DNA of 64,000 bases from Lysobacteraceae bacterium (GCA_021604725.1 BQJN01000002.1:1-64000), one strand, 5' to 3'. Shown: positions 1 through 10,484, numbered from the stretch's first letter. Notes: a model not told the origin generated them from the sequence alone. Numbers and translations are program-made.

Positions 1-1641
1 TACGTTTATGGTCGTAACGACCTGAACCAGGTGACAGAAGGTCTGGTTAACCTGCAGCGCGTTAGCGATGCACTGAGCGACGGTTGTATCACTGGTGCAA
101 TCGCTGGTTGTGTACCGTTGAACGTATTCGGTGGCGCCAACCTTGGTACCAACCTGGGTGGAACCATCACTCAGCCGATGCTCGACTACATCCTGTTCAC
201 CGCACAAGATTCCGGTGGCAATGATCTGCGCAACTATACCGGTAACATCACCTCTGAGTTGTTTGACCTGCCAGCCGGCCCTGTTGGCTTTGCTGCGGGA
301 TACGAGTGGCGGCAGACCACCGGTTTCGATCGGCCCGACGCAATTATCCAAACAGGCCAAACTTCGGGCAATGCTCGACAGCCGACCAATGGCAAGATCA
401 AGGTCAAGGAGTTCTACGCCGAAATAGCCGTGCCTATTCTCTCCGGCATGACCGGTGCTGAGCGTCTTGATCTAAGTATCTCTAGCCGTCGTTCGGACTA
501 TGACACATTCGGTACCACCACCAACTCTAAAGTTGGTCTGGAATGGCAACCGTTTGGTGACTTGTTGGTACGTGGTACGGTTGCTGAAGGCTTTCGGGCG
601 CCGTCAATTATCCAGGCATTTAGGGGTCAGGCAGACTCCTTCCCAACCCTCACCGATCCATGCAACGGCGGCGCGGCAGCGAACCCGAACCTGCCAGGTT
701 GTGCCGGCGTACCGGCGGGTTATCAGCAAGCCAATCCGCAGATTCGCATCACGGTAGGTTCGAACCCCAACCTGATTCCCGAGACATCCGATTCATACAC
801 GTTTGGATTCATCTACAGCCCGAGCTGGGTTGATGGTTTGGACCTGACAGTTGATCTTTATCAGATTGAGCTAGACAACACGATTGGTGCCATTGGTGCC
901 AATGTTATTCTGCAAGGTTGCGCCTCTTCCCTGGTGTTTTGCAACCTGATTCAACGTGGCCCTGCCGGCCAGGTCCTCGACCTGCTGAACGGCGGCGTGA
1001 ACGCCGGTTCTGCCAAGGTCAAGGGTGTTGACTTCCTGTTGAGCTACACCTTCCCGGAAACCGACTTTGGCTACTTTAAAGCCGTTTGGGATGGGGCCTA
1101 TCAGGATGAGAACTCGGTAGTCAATTTCGGCGTTGATGCAAACGGTAATCTCGCTGGTGTCTACCAGAATTTCATCGGCACCAACCAGGGTGATTTCGCT
1201 CTGGCACGCTGGAAGTCGAACATGGATCTGAACTGGAGCTATGGCGATTGGGACGCTACCTGGGGCATGCGTTACATTCACGGTCAACGTGAAGCTTGTG
1301 ATGCACAAAGCTACGGTCAGTACACCTTGCCGCCGGGCGCTGCCAACGGCACTCCGTACTGTAACCTCGGCCCGGATAACACCGGTGGCACCGACGCGAC
1401 CCTGCCTGGCGGTGGTCCGGACGGCGTCAACGATTTCCGCAAGCTTGGTTCAGTCACTTACCATGATGTTCAGCTCTCGTATCACGTCTCTGATTGGGAT
1501 ACGCGTTTCACCTTCGGCGTGAACAACATCACCGACAAGGGACCGCCAATGTCACAGACGGCGTTCGCCAACAGCTTTGACTCAACGGTTTACGAAGTAC
1601 CAGGCCGTTTCCCGTACATCCGGGTAACGACTGATTTCTAA
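1..1641 (+). CDS. TonB-dependent receptor, C-terminal part (5' truncated by window edge)
   Basis: Frame 1 is open from base 1 (YVYGRNDLNQVTEGL...). Beta-barrel signatures: GTVAEGFRAPSI, NPNLIPETSDSYTFGFIYSP, FTFGVNNITDKGPP, and a terminal aromatic ...RVTTDF. Confidence 0.9.
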   Translation, partial: YVYGRNDLNQVTEGLVNLQRVSDALSDGCITGAIAGCVPLNVFGGANLGTNLGGTITQPMLDYILFTAQDSGGNDLRNYTGNITSELFDLPAGPVGFAAGYEWRQTTGFDRPDAIIQTGQTSGNARQPTNGKIKVKEFYAEIAVPILSGMTGAERLDLSISSRRSDYDTFGTTTNSKVGLEWQPFGDLLVRGTVAEGFRAPSIIQAFRGQADSFPTLTDPCNGGAAANPNLPGCAGVPAGYQQANPQIRITVGSNPNLIPETSDSYTFGFIYSPSWVDGLDLTVDLYQIELDNTIGAIGANVILQGCASSLVFCNLIQRGPAGQVLDLLNGGVNAGSAKVKGVDFLLSYTFPETDFGYFKAVWDGAYQDENSVVNFGVDANGNLAGVYQNFIGTNQGDFALARWKSNMDLNWSYGDWDATWGMRYIHGQREACDAQSYGQYTLPPGAANGTPYCNLGPDNTGGTDATLPGGGPDGVNDFRKLGSVTYHDVQLSYHVSDWDTRFTFGVNNITDKGPPMSQTAFANSFDSTVYEVPGRFPYIRVTTDF

Positions 1642-1839
1642 TCGTCGGGTTGAAGGATTGAACCGCTAAGGTTCTGTTCGTCATGAAATGGGCGGTTTGA
1701 CTCTCCCAGCCATCAGGTTGGCGCTCGATATTCTGGTTGATGTCGGGCCGTCCATTTCATATTCCGGGCTTCTCGCAAACGGGACGCAGGCCGGCCCCCA
1801 AGCGACACGTTGGCCTGTTACCCCTTCCGGGGTCTATCT

Positions 1840-2310
1840 TCAATTCTCAAGTCGCAATCGCGACCTCATTGATCTCCTTCTCTCATTGTGCTTATTCGCA
1901 CTTGAAGCACGCGTTAGCGTGTTTTCTGTATCTGGATTCATAAGTCGCGGTTGCGACCTCTGTGCTCTCATTGTCTCGGTGGGTGAGCGGGCCATGATGT
2001 GCAGTGCCTTAACGGCACTGTGCGGCTCGCGAACGACTGCACATGGATGTGCAGGCTGGGGCTTCGTTCGAAGTTAAAAGGTCGCGCCATGGATGGCTGC
2101 TCACCCTGGCACCTACAAAGACCAATGCCGCAATCAGGTCTACGCACCAGCGTGCCAGCTCCGAAATATTGCGTTAGCAACCTCTCTGAACTCCCTGAAC
2201 TCTGTGGTTCTACTTTCTTGAAACACGCGTTAGCGTGCATTCTCGATTTGGCGCTACGCGCTTCTGGATCCCGGGTCCGGGCCCGGGATGACGGTTGTGT
2301 TGGGCCTGTG
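1840..2310. repeat. Cluster of intergenic hairpin repeats (AAGTCGCaatcGCGACCTC, GCACGCgttaGCGTG, CTCATTGTGC arms, one two-hairpin composite unit at ~1981-2076, CCCGGGtccgggCCCGGGATGAC)
   Basis: Palindromes and conserved arms shared with other intergenic regions of this window. Confidence 0.7.
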
Positions 2311-2464
2311 GGTCAAGCCCGGAATGACGGGGGTGCAGGAGCTGCCAACCATTGTTTTTGGGCCGTATAGAACTCAACGGCATACCGCCGTCAATCGTGC
2401 GCATTTATGGGGCAGCACACTAGTCCAGAACGGGTTAATGCAACACTCTCCAAGGGAAAGGTTG

Positions 2465-3244
2465 TTATCGTTGACCGTTCGAGCTGCCCTTCAATGTCTT
2501 GGCCAGAATGCCTCGAAGAATATCAATCTCGCTTTTGGTCGGTCTGGCTCGACCATAAAGGCGACGCAACCTTTGCATCAAGGCCACAGGTTGTTTGGGA
2601 TCAAGGAATTCGATGGCCAGCAATGTTTGCTCCAGGTGCTGGTAGAACCCCTCCATCATGTCAGCGGTGGCTGGTATTTCATCCTGCTCGCTCTTCGGCT
2701 CAGCCGGTCGAGCCTTGCCGCCCCCGCACATGGCCCACTCGTAACAGATCACCTGGACAGCGGCACCGAGGTTGAGGGATGAATAGTCTGGATTGGATGG
2801 AATGTTGATCAGCGCATGGCAGCGGCCAATTTCGTCGTTGGTCAAACCTGAGCGTTCCTGCCCAAACAGCAAGGCGACACGCCCGCCACCGGTCAACTCC
2901 TGTTGAGCCCGTGCTATGGCCTGGCGAGGATTGAGCTGTGGCATCGGAATACTGCGTAAGCGCGCACTGGTGCCCATCACCAATGTGGCTTCGGACAGCG
3001 CCTGGTCCAGCGTTTCGCAGACATTTGCCGCTGCCAGCACGTCGTCGGCGCCGGAAGCGCGTGATGTTGCCTCAGCCGATGGGAAACCATTTGGTTCGAC
3101 CAAGGTCAGTTTGTGCAGCCCCATGGTTTTCATGGCGCGGGCGGCGGCACCGATATTTCCTGGGTGGGTGGTGCGAACCAGTACCACCTGCAGCGCGTCG
3201 TCCAATGTAGAATGCGTTTCTTGCATGACCTTGGTCAGTCTCAT
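2465..3244 (-). CDS. trmJ: tRNA (cytidine/uridine-2'-O-)-methyltransferase TrmJ (SpoU/TrmH family)
   Basis: VVLVRTTHPGNIGAAARAMKTMGL..LVEP, LFGQERSGLTNDEI, INIPSNPDYSSLNLGAAVQVICYE motifs; start chosen at MRLTKV inside the longer ORF. Confidence 0.9.
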   Translation of the reverse strand: MRLTKVMQETHSTLDDALQVVLVRTTHPGNIGAAARAMKTMGLHKLTLVEPNGFPSAEATSRASGADDVLAAANVCETLDQALSEATLVMGTSARLRSIPMPQLNPRQAIARAQQELTGGGRVALLFGQERSGLTNDEIGRCHALINIPSNPDYSSLNLGAAVQVICYEWAMCGGGKARPAEPKSEQDEIPATADMMEGFYQHLEQTLLAIEFLDPKQPVALMQRLRRLYGRARPTKSEIDILRGILAKTLKGSSNGQR

Positions 3245-3317
3245 CGTGGGCCTTGGGTCGTATATGATAGTCACTACACAGGGAAGTGGGTGATGTGAAT
3301 GTGGAGTTGAGTGACAG

Positions 3318-5687
3318 ATGTTCAAGAACCTGTTGCGGCGACGAGTGTTTCAGGTAGTCGGGATTTATCTCGGTGCCTTGTTCGCGCTGCTCGAATTTAC
3401 CGGCCTGATTGTTGAGCGCTACGGCCTCACTGACAACCTGATCGATTTGGTATTGATTGGACTGCTGTCAATGCTGCCCACCGTCATTATGGTCGCTTAC
3501 TACCACGGGGCACCTGGCAAGGACGAGTTCAATCGTGTTGAGAAGGTCGGCATTCCGGTTAATGCCTTGGCCACGGTTGCCTTGTTGGCGGTGCTCACTC
3601 AAGGGCAGCAGGTCAGCGCCACCTCTGAAACCAGGACGGTCACCGATGAGCATGGTCAACAATTGGTCATGGAGGTGGCCAAGGAAAGTTTCATCCAGTC
3701 GGTCAATATTTACTTCCTGGACAATCAAAACCTGGATGAAGATGAGGCCTGGCTCAGTTACGCATTGCCCACCTTGATTGGTGAAAGCCTGGGTCGCGAC
3801 TCCTTTGTAGACAGCAAAACAATTTATGGGCACTTCAATGATGGCCCGTACTGGCGTATTCGGCGGGCCGGCTACGCCGATGCCTTGAATTTGCCATTGA
3901 CGCTGCAGCGACAACTGTCAGAGGAGTATCACTCAGACTATTTCGTTCGTGGGCACGTCGGTCAGGACAATGATCAGTACGTCGTCGCAATCGAACTTTA
4001 CGAGACCGAAACTCTGGATGCCGTTGGCCAGGCCGAGTTTCGAGGAAGCGATATTTTTGCTCTGGTCGATGAAGCGATTCCGTACCTGAAAAACCTGGTC
4101 AATGTTCAGCGCGCATCGTCGCTGAGCGTTGACAAACTGAAGAGTTCCGAATTGGTGACAGCGTCGCTGCCAGCGCTCCACGCGTTAATCGAAGGTCGCA
4201 ATGCGCTGTTGTTTTACAACGACGCCGATGCGGCCATTGCCCATTGGCAAACAGCCATCGAATTGGATCCACAGTTGGTGCAGGCGCATATGGACTTGTC
4301 ACGTACCTACGCACAGCAGGGCGACTTTCAGGGTGCTTTGACGTCTTTGCAGCATGCGCTGCAGCATGCGCACAAGATGACCGATCAGCAGCAGATTATG
4401 GCCCGTGCATTTCGCTATGAATTGCAGGAAGAGCCCGAGATGGCCCTGGGTGTTTATGAAATGTGGGTTCAGTTGTACCCGGATCGCCCTGAGCCACACT
4501 TTGCACTAGGTTGGCACTTGATGCAGCGTGGCGGTATGGAGGATTTTGGCGCTGCGGTCGAGTCTTTTGAAACGTCACTGCAACTGGACCCGACTCAGGA
4601 ATGGGCGGTGCTGCAAATCGCCAATCTATTGCTGGCCATGGGCAGGGAAGAGGAGGCCACTGAACGTTTCAAGCAATACCATGAGCTAAGGCCCAATCAG
4701 TACTTGCCGTTGGTGGCGATTGGTGACATCAAGTTGTCGCGAGGCGATTTCGAAGGGGCCAGAGTAGAGTATGAGAAAGGGGCAGTGGCCGAAAGTCAGA
4801 TGGTGACACCGGTGCTCCGATTGGCGCAGTTGGCGCTGCGCCAGGGCAATGTCAGAGGCAGTCGCAACCGCATCGACGACGCCAGTTTCGTTGCCCAGGC
4901 TCCCCGACAGCAGGCATCGTTGCTGCACCAGAAAATTCTCTTCTTGCGACAGATGGGCCGACCGAAGGAAGCCTGGGATCTGGTGGCGCAATTGATTGAG
5001 ACTCGACGTCAATACGGCTCAGCGGTCGATCTGACCATCGAGGTCATTGCCGAATATGTGGATCTAGCCGTTGAAGCGGGCAAAACCGAAGAAGCGTTCG
5101 CATTGCTTGAGACCGACTCGCAGCAGTATCAAGGCCCGCTTGCGGCGATTGGACAAGTCGGGTACATCTCCTTGTACCTTACGCTGGAGCAGCCTGAACA
5201 AGCGGCCCCTCATATCGACGCGGTCGAAGCACTGCTAAATTCAACCGCGGAAAATGCCTTCATGTATCGCGTCAAACTGGCGCGTGGCATGCAGGCCAGG
5301 TTGCATGGTGAGTTTGATCTGGCAATAGACTACCTGGAGCAGGCGAAAAACCTGGTGACGCGGTCAATGTACGCAGTCAACCATATCCAGGACCGAGCCT
5401 GGATCGAAACCCTGTTGGCCGACACGTTATTGGCCGCGGGAGAACCACAACGAGCAAAAGAGGTCGCGGCAGGGGTCATGGTTTCCTGGCCTTACCACAC
5501 CCAGGCCAACCTGGTTTATGCACGGGCTTCTGAGCAATTGAGCCAGTTTGAAGATATGGCGATGGCGATGCAGCGTCTCGATGCCATGTGGGTTGACGCC
5601 GAGCCGGACCACCCGTTGTCCACTCAGTTGGCAGCATTGAAGTCTCGGCATAGCAGTGTCGCGGGCGCTGCGACGATGAGTCACTAA
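3318..5687 (+). CDS. Membrane-anchored TPR-repeat protein with FlgO/TolB-N-like middle domain
   Basis: N-terminal hydrophobic helices, then ALxLDPTQEWAVLQIANLLLAMGREEEA-type TPRs. Confidence 0.7.
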   Translation: MFKNLLRRRVFQVVGIYLGALFALLEFTGLIVERYGLTDNLIDLVLIGLLSMLPTVIMVAYYHGAPGKDEFNRVEKVGIPVNALATVALLAVLTQGQQVSATSETRTVTDEHGQQLVMEVAKESFIQSVNIYFLDNQNLDEDEAWLSYALPTLIGESLGRDSFVDSKTIYGHFNDGPYWRIRRAGYADALNLPLTLQRQLSEEYHSDYFVRGHVGQDNDQYVVAIELYETETLDAVGQAEFRGSDIFALVDEAIPYLKNLVNVQRASSLSVDKLKSSELVTASLPALHALIEGRNALLFYNDADAAIAHWQTAIELDPQLVQAHMDLSRTYAQQGDFQGALTSLQHALQHAHKMTDQQQIMARAFRYELQEEPEMALGVYEMWVQLYPDRPEPHFALGWHLMQRGGMEDFGAAVESFETSLQLDPTQEWAVLQIANLLLAMGREEEATERFKQYHELRPNQYLPLVAIGDIKLSRGDFEGARVEYEKGAVAESQMVTPVLRLAQLALRQGNVRGSRNRIDDASFVAQAPRQQASLLHQKILFLRQMGRPKEAWDLVAQLIETRRQYGSAVDLTIEVIAEYVDLAVEAGKTEEAFALLETDSQQYQGPLAAIGQVGYISLYLTLEQPEQAAPHIDAVEALLNSTAENAFMYRVKLARGMQARLHGEFDLAIDYLEQAKNLVTRSMYAVNHIQDRAWIETLLADTLLAAGEPQRAKEVAAGVMVSWPYHTQANLVYARASEQLSQFEDMAMAMQRLDAMWVDAEPDHPLSTQLAALKSRHSSVAGAATMSH

Positions 5688-5813
5688 GGAACTGGGATAA
5701 CAGTCCACAATCGAAGCAAAGCGCCCAAATACGTGTTTTCGCTGGCTTTCGGCTGGCCAGTGGCTATAATCGGCACCCCTTCGCAACAATCGAATCTTTA
5801 GGGTACAGACACC

Positions 5814-6596
5814 ATGCGCGATCCGGCCGTCAATATCGCCGTCAGTGCGGCACGCAAAGCCGGGCGCACGATACTTCGCCTGATGAATCGGCGCGACAGT
5901 TTGTCGGTAGCCGAGAAGCAGCGTCACGATTACGTATCAGAGGCCGATCGAGCCGCTGAGGCGGAGATCATCTACGAGATTCAACGCCATTTCCCAGACC
6001 ATGGGTTTTTGGCGGAAGAGAGCGGCGCGCAAGGCAATGACCAGTATCAGTGGATTATCGACCCACTGGACGGTACCGCAAACTTTCTTTACGGCATTCC
6101 GCATTTCTCAATTTCGCTGGCCCTTCGGGCGGAAGGACGAATGGTGGTGGCGGTGATCTATGACCCGGTCAAGGAAGAGTTGTTTACGGCAACGCGAGGC
6201 AGTGGTGCATTCCTCAACGACCATCGGATCCGAGTAGGCCGTTGTACTGGTGTCAATGGCGCAATACTGGCTACCGGCTTTCCGTTTCGAAACCCCGACG
6301 GTATGTCAGATTACCTGGCTCGTTTCGGAAGGCTGTTTGACGCCGGATGTCAGGACATGCGCCGGGCCGGCTCAGCAGCACTTGATCTGGCCTACGTCGC
6401 CGCTGGAAGAGTGGACGGTTTCTGGGAATCCGGGCTCAAGCCATGGGATATTGCAGCTGGGTCCCTTCTGGTCAGAGAAGCGGGCGGTACGGTGATGGAC
6501 TACTCCGGTGGAACGGGCTATCTGGACAACGGCGACATCGTTGCCGGAAACCTTAAAGTCGCCACCAATATCGTGCGTTGTCTAGGGAAGCTCTGA
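5814..6596 (+). CDS. suhB: Inositol-1-monophosphatase family protein SuhB; stop codon lies inside an inserted MITE
   Basis: DPLDGTANFLYGIPHFSISLAL, GFWESGLKPWDIAAGSLLVREAGG motifs; last codons GGG AAG CTC TGA are the MITE terminus. Confidence 0.93.
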   Translation: MRDPAVNIAVSAARKAGRTILRLMNRRDSLSVAEKQRHDYVSEADRAAEAEIIYEIQRHFPDHGFLAEESGAQGNDQYQWIIDPLDGTANFLYGIPHFSISLALRAEGRMVVAVIYDPVKEELFTATRGSGAFLNDHRIRVGRCTGVNGAILATGFPFRNPDGMSDYLARFGRLFDAGCQDMRRAGSAALDLAYVAAGRVDGFWESGLKPWDIAAGSLLVREAGGTVMDYSGGTGYLDNGDIVAGNLKVATNIVRCLGKL

Positions 6597-7100
6597 TTAA
6601 TTCGAATATGACTCTGGCCTACAGAGCAGTTCGCAATCGAGGCTTTACTTCGAAAGCATGCTCACTGCCTGGTGAGAAGGAATAACGAAGAGTGCGGGCT
6701 ACTCTGCAGGCCCCGTAGGGCTTGGCCTGAAGCGCACATCTGCGTTGTTCCATCCCTTGCCAAGGGTGAGCCGGATTCCGAGCGAGTGCGCCAAGGCACT
6801 CGATCCCGGCGAACGACCCATCAGGGAGGGTGGGGCTGGGGGTGCTACGGAGCGATAACGTTGCGCCATGGATGGCAACTCCGAGCATTCCAATGAAATT
6901 CCCACTTGGGTAACGAGCGACTGCAGCTGCCGTCCATGGCGAAGTGATCGAGCCTCAATGTAACCCCGGCCCAGCCATCCCTGGCTGGTCGTTCGCCACC
7001 TGCAGCGTGCCAAAGGGCACCCTGCATTGACGGTGGCTCACCCTAGCAGCTGCACGCTTCAGGTCAAGCAGAGCCGCATTCGAATTAATCAGAGCTTCCC
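6585..7100. mobile_element. MITE copy 1 (termini GGGAAGCTCTGATTAATTCGAAT / ATTCGAATTAATCAGAGCTTCCC), enlarged by an internal repeat insertion
   Basis: Matches copy 2 (23035-23300) over both arms; the centre is replaced by ~275 bp of hairpin repeat. Confidence 0.85.
6769..7043. repeat. Inverted pair of two-hairpin composite elements nested in MITE copy 1
   Basis: GTGAGCC...GGCGAACGAC on + strand and ...GTCGTTCGCC...GGCTCAC at the other end. Confidence 0.75.
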
Positions 7101-7192
7101 TTGCCACGCCGCCCAAGCCTGCCGACGCGTAACAATCTGTGAAATCCGTGCTGGCAGCGGCACGTGCCAGGGAGGCGCGTTACAATGCTGTC

Positions 7193-8161
7193 ATGACGCA
7201 GGAGATTCATGCGCAATGGAGTCTGCTGATTGACCGTTCGGTAATCGGCTGCTGCCTTGCGCGCGTCCTTAATGTCTTCATCATCGCCGCTTCGGCATTG
7301 TTGCTTCCTGCCCCTGGCCTGGCCGGCGACTCACTGGTCATCGGACGTGTCTCCAGCGATCCTGCGCGTGATGTGCAACGTATGCAGCCCATGGTCGACT
7401 ACGTCGCCAGCAAGTTGCAGCGTTTCGGAATCGAAAAGGGCGAGGTTCTGGTCGCTCAAGACGTTGACCAATTGCACCAGTATCTCGAGCAGGGTCGGAT
7501 TGACTGGATCACCGAAACTGCGGCCATCGCTTTGGAGTTGGCTGAGGGGCGGAAGTGTCAGGTGATGTTGCAACGAGCCAGGGAAGGGGCTTTGCAGTAC
7601 CACGGCGTTATCGTCGTTCGCGAACACAGTGAAATTCATTCGCTAGCCGATTTGGTCGGTCACCGTATTGCTTTCGAAGATCCTGGCTCCACCTCCGCTT
7701 ATCATTTGCCTGCTGCGCTCATCGTCAATGAAGGGTTGCAGCTGGAATTGTTGTCGACACCTCGAGAGGCGGTTCCTGCCGGCAGGATAGGCGCTGTGTT
7801 CTCCAGTGGAGAGCTCAATTCATCAATCTGGCTGGAACGCGGCCTGGTTGACGCAGCAGCCTTCAGCAATCTGGACTGGAGTGATCCTTGGGATGTTCCA
7901 AAGGCTCACCGTAGCGAGTTTCGGATTCTAGCCAGAACCAAGCCTGTACCACGCAATCTGGAGCTGTTTAGAACTGACCTGGGTCCAGATGTCGTGGCGG
8001 CCATGCAGCAAGTGTTACTGCAGGCGGCCAACGATCCTGCCGCAAAGGAGGCTATGGATCGCTTTAACCGCACTACCGAGTTTGCATTGCTAACGGATCA
8101 AGACTGGAACCTGTTGAACACACTGCGCCAGGAAATGGTCAAGGCAGGTACCGCACCGTGA
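7193..8161 (+). CDS. PhnD-like phosphate/phosphonate-type periplasmic substrate-binding protein
   Basis: Signal-like N-terminus; LVIGRVSSDPARDVQRMQPMVDYVASKL, GQLRIDWITETAAIALE-like, LVGHRIAFEDPGSTSAYHLP. Confidence 0.8.
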   Translation: MTQEIHAQWSLLIDRSVIGCCLARVLNVFIIAASALLLPAPGLAGDSLVIGRVSSDPARDVQRMQPMVDYVASKLQRFGIEKGEVLVAQDVDQLHQYLEQGRIDWITETAAIALELAEGRKCQVMLQRAREGALQYHGVIVVREHSEIHSLADLVGHRIAFEDPGSTSAYHLPAALIVNEGLQLELLSTPREAVPAGRIGAVFSSGELNSSIWLERGLVDAAAFSNLDWSDPWDVPKAHRSEFRILARTKPVPRNLELFRTDLGPDVVAAMQQVLLQAANDPAAKEAMDRFNRTTEFALLTDQDWNLLNTLRQEMVKAGTAP

Positions 8162-10320
8162 GGTTCGGATTGACAGCCAAGTTTGCGTTGACGCTGGTTG
8201 CGCTGGTGATCGCCACGGCGTTGTCGATTAGCGCGCTTTGGTACAACCAGAGCCGGACCGCGTCCACCGACCTTGCCAACATCGGCCTCAACGCGCTGGA
8301 ACAGCAGTCCATGGAGCAAGCCATGGGTGAAGCTCAGATGCTGATCGCGATGCTGGCTGATGCCTTGGTCAACGAAGTCTACTACTACGATATGCAGCAT
8401 ATCGCCGAGTTGGTGACAGCCGTTGATTCCCTGCCAAACGTATCGTATGTGCTGGTATTCGACAGTGAGGGCAAGATCCTGCACGACGGGCAGGAACGCA
8501 TCCCATCGTTTGGTCAGCCGATGACCGATCCATTTGGCGAGACTGCTGCAAACGCTGAGGAAACGGTTCATCAGTGGTCGAGCGACACATTGGATATCGC
8601 CGCGCCGTTGATGCTCGGTAATGAGCGGATTGGCGGTGTGCGTCTAGGTGTTTCACTGCTGCCGTTGGTTCAGGGTGTTCGCGAGGCGCGACTGCAAGTT
8701 GAGCAAGAGACCGCTGCGGGCTTCGAGCGTCACTTCGAATCAGCCATGTTCATGTTGGTGGTGCTGGTGGTGTTGGCCTGCGTTGTCGCTGTCGTTGGAG
8801 CCAGGCAAATGCAACGCCCAATCGCCCGTCTGGTCGAATACGTTTCGCAACTGCAAGCCGGTCATCTGGGCGTCAAGATCGACTCACAACGCAGTGATGA
8901 GATTGGTGACTTGATTCGAGCCTTTTCTTCGATGAGCCAGAACTTGCGGCGAAAGAACCGAAGCATCAGGCACATGGCCTACCACGATAGCTTGACCGGT
9001 TTGCCGAATCGTTTGATGTTCAGGGAACTGCTCGACGAGACCATCGCTGCCGATCGCCTGCGCCGCAGCAATATAAGTTTGCTGTTCATTGACCTGGATG
9101 ATTTCAAGAGGGTAAACGACACACTCGGTCATGACGCCGGGGATGAGATGCTCAAGCAATTCTCTGAACGACTGAAATCTACGGTACTGGGTCGTTTTGT
9201 CGAAGAGAATCCCGAAAACGAGTGTCAGTCCGCAGTGGCACGGCTCGGCGGCGATGAGTTTATTGTGATGCTGGCGGCACCCGATGCACGTGAGTCTGCG
9301 GCCAATTTGGCCAGGCTGTTGCTTTCAGAGTCCAGTGACCCCTACGTCGTTGGCGGCAAAAGTGTATTCATGTCAGCGAGCATTGGAATTACCGTCTATC
9401 CAGATGACTCGGTCACGGCCGATTTCCTGTTGAAAAACGCAGACATCGCCATGTACCACGCCAAGATTCGTGGCAAGAACAGCTTTGCATACTTTAGCTA
9501 TTCAATGACCGCGCAGGCTGACGAACGCTTGTCTCTGGAAAACGATCTACGTGACGCGCTTGACCAGAACCAACTGGAACTGCACTTTCAGCCTATCGTT
9601 AGCATGGAGAGCGGCAAGATTGCGGGCGTTGAGGCCCTGGTGCGATGGCAACACGCAATTCGCGGCGAAGTGCCACCCGATATTTTCGTCCCGATTGCCG
9701 AAGAGTCCGGGCTGATCGATCGGCTTGGCGAATGGGTGCTGGATCGAGCTTGCAACACCTGCAAAGACCTGATCGATGCAGTAGCACCTGATTTCTACTT
9801 TGCGGTGAACCTTTCAGGGCGCCAACTGCGTCGCGCCGATGTCCCAACGATGGTGGCAACAACGCTTGAGCGCTACGACCTCAACCCGAGTCAATTGGTG
9901 TTGGAACTGACAGAGAGTACCCTGCTGGAGGATGAGGAAGCGGCATCAGTCACGCTGCGTGATATACGAGCCACCGGTGCTCGGGTCTTCCTGGATGACT
10001 TTGGTACCGGCTTTTCTGGCTTGAGTCATCTGCGACAGGTGCCTGTTGATGGGGTCAAGATCGATCGCTCTTTCGTCTCTGGTCTGCCCGCTGACCCCGA
10101 TGATGTGGCGATCGTCGCCGCGATCATAGCGATGGCCCACTCCCTGGGCATGACGGTGACAGCCGAGGGCGTAGAAAGAACCGAACAACGTGCCATGTTG
10201 CGTGATCGAGGTTGTGACAGCGCTCAAGGCTTCCTGTTTGGAGAAGCCATGTCGGTCGTCGATTTGCGTCAATGGCTGACCCATAGCGCGCAGCGACAAC
10301 CCGGGGCTGAGATCGCCTGA
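8158..10320 (+). CDS. Membrane sensor with HAMP-like, GGDEF and EAL domains
   Basis: RLGGDEFIVML, EALVRWQH, ESTLLEDEE, DDFGTGFSGLSHLR, KIDRSFV, TAEGVE; GTG start overlaps the upstream stop. Confidence 0.93.
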   Translation: MRFGLTAKFALTLVALVIATALSISALWYNQSRTASTDLANIGLNALEQQSMEQAMGEAQMLIAMLADALVNEVYYYDMQHIAELVTAVDSLPNVSYVLVFDSEGKILHDGQERIPSFGQPMTDPFGETAANAEETVHQWSSDTLDIAAPLMLGNERIGGVRLGVSLLPLVQGVREARLQVEQETAAGFERHFESAMFMLVVLVVLACVVAVVGARQMQRPIARLVEYVSQLQAGHLGVKIDSQRSDEIGDLIRAFSSMSQNLRRKNRSIRHMAYHDSLTGLPNRLMFRELLDETIAADRLRRSNISLLFIDLDDFKRVNDTLGHDAGDEMLKQFSERLKSTVLGRFVEENPENECQSAVARLGGDEFIVMLAAPDARESAANLARLLLSESSDPYVVGGKSVFMSASIGITVYPDDSVTADFLLKNADIAMYHAKIRGKNSFAYFSYSMTAQADERLSLENDLRDALDQNQLELHFQPIVSMESGKIAGVEALVRWQHAIRGEVPPDIFVPIAEESGLIDRLGEWVLDRACNTCKDLIDAVAPDFYFAVNLSGRQLRRADVPTMVATTLERYDLNPSQLVLELTESTLLEDEEAASVTLRDIRATGARVFLDDFGTGFSGLSHLRQVPVDGVKIDRSFVSGLPADPDDVAIVAAIIAMAHSLGMTVTAEGVERTEQRAMLRDRGCDSAQGFLFGEAMSVVDLRQWLTHSAQRQPGAEIA

Positions 10321-10484
10321 CAGCGGCTTTTGCGGGCACTATGATCTTGGGCATGAGCGTGACGCCTTTGGCGTGCGTTGCGACCAAACGTGACTTTGCG
10401 CACTCGTCAATTCCGCCCAATTGGCACAACATATCCCTTTGTTAAAGTTCAATATCGGATCATTCGATGCGACGGGAGACGTTC

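Noticed and set aside
1688-2410. Several ORFs of 60-130 aa
   Set aside because: Lie across intergenic palindromic repeats; no coding signature
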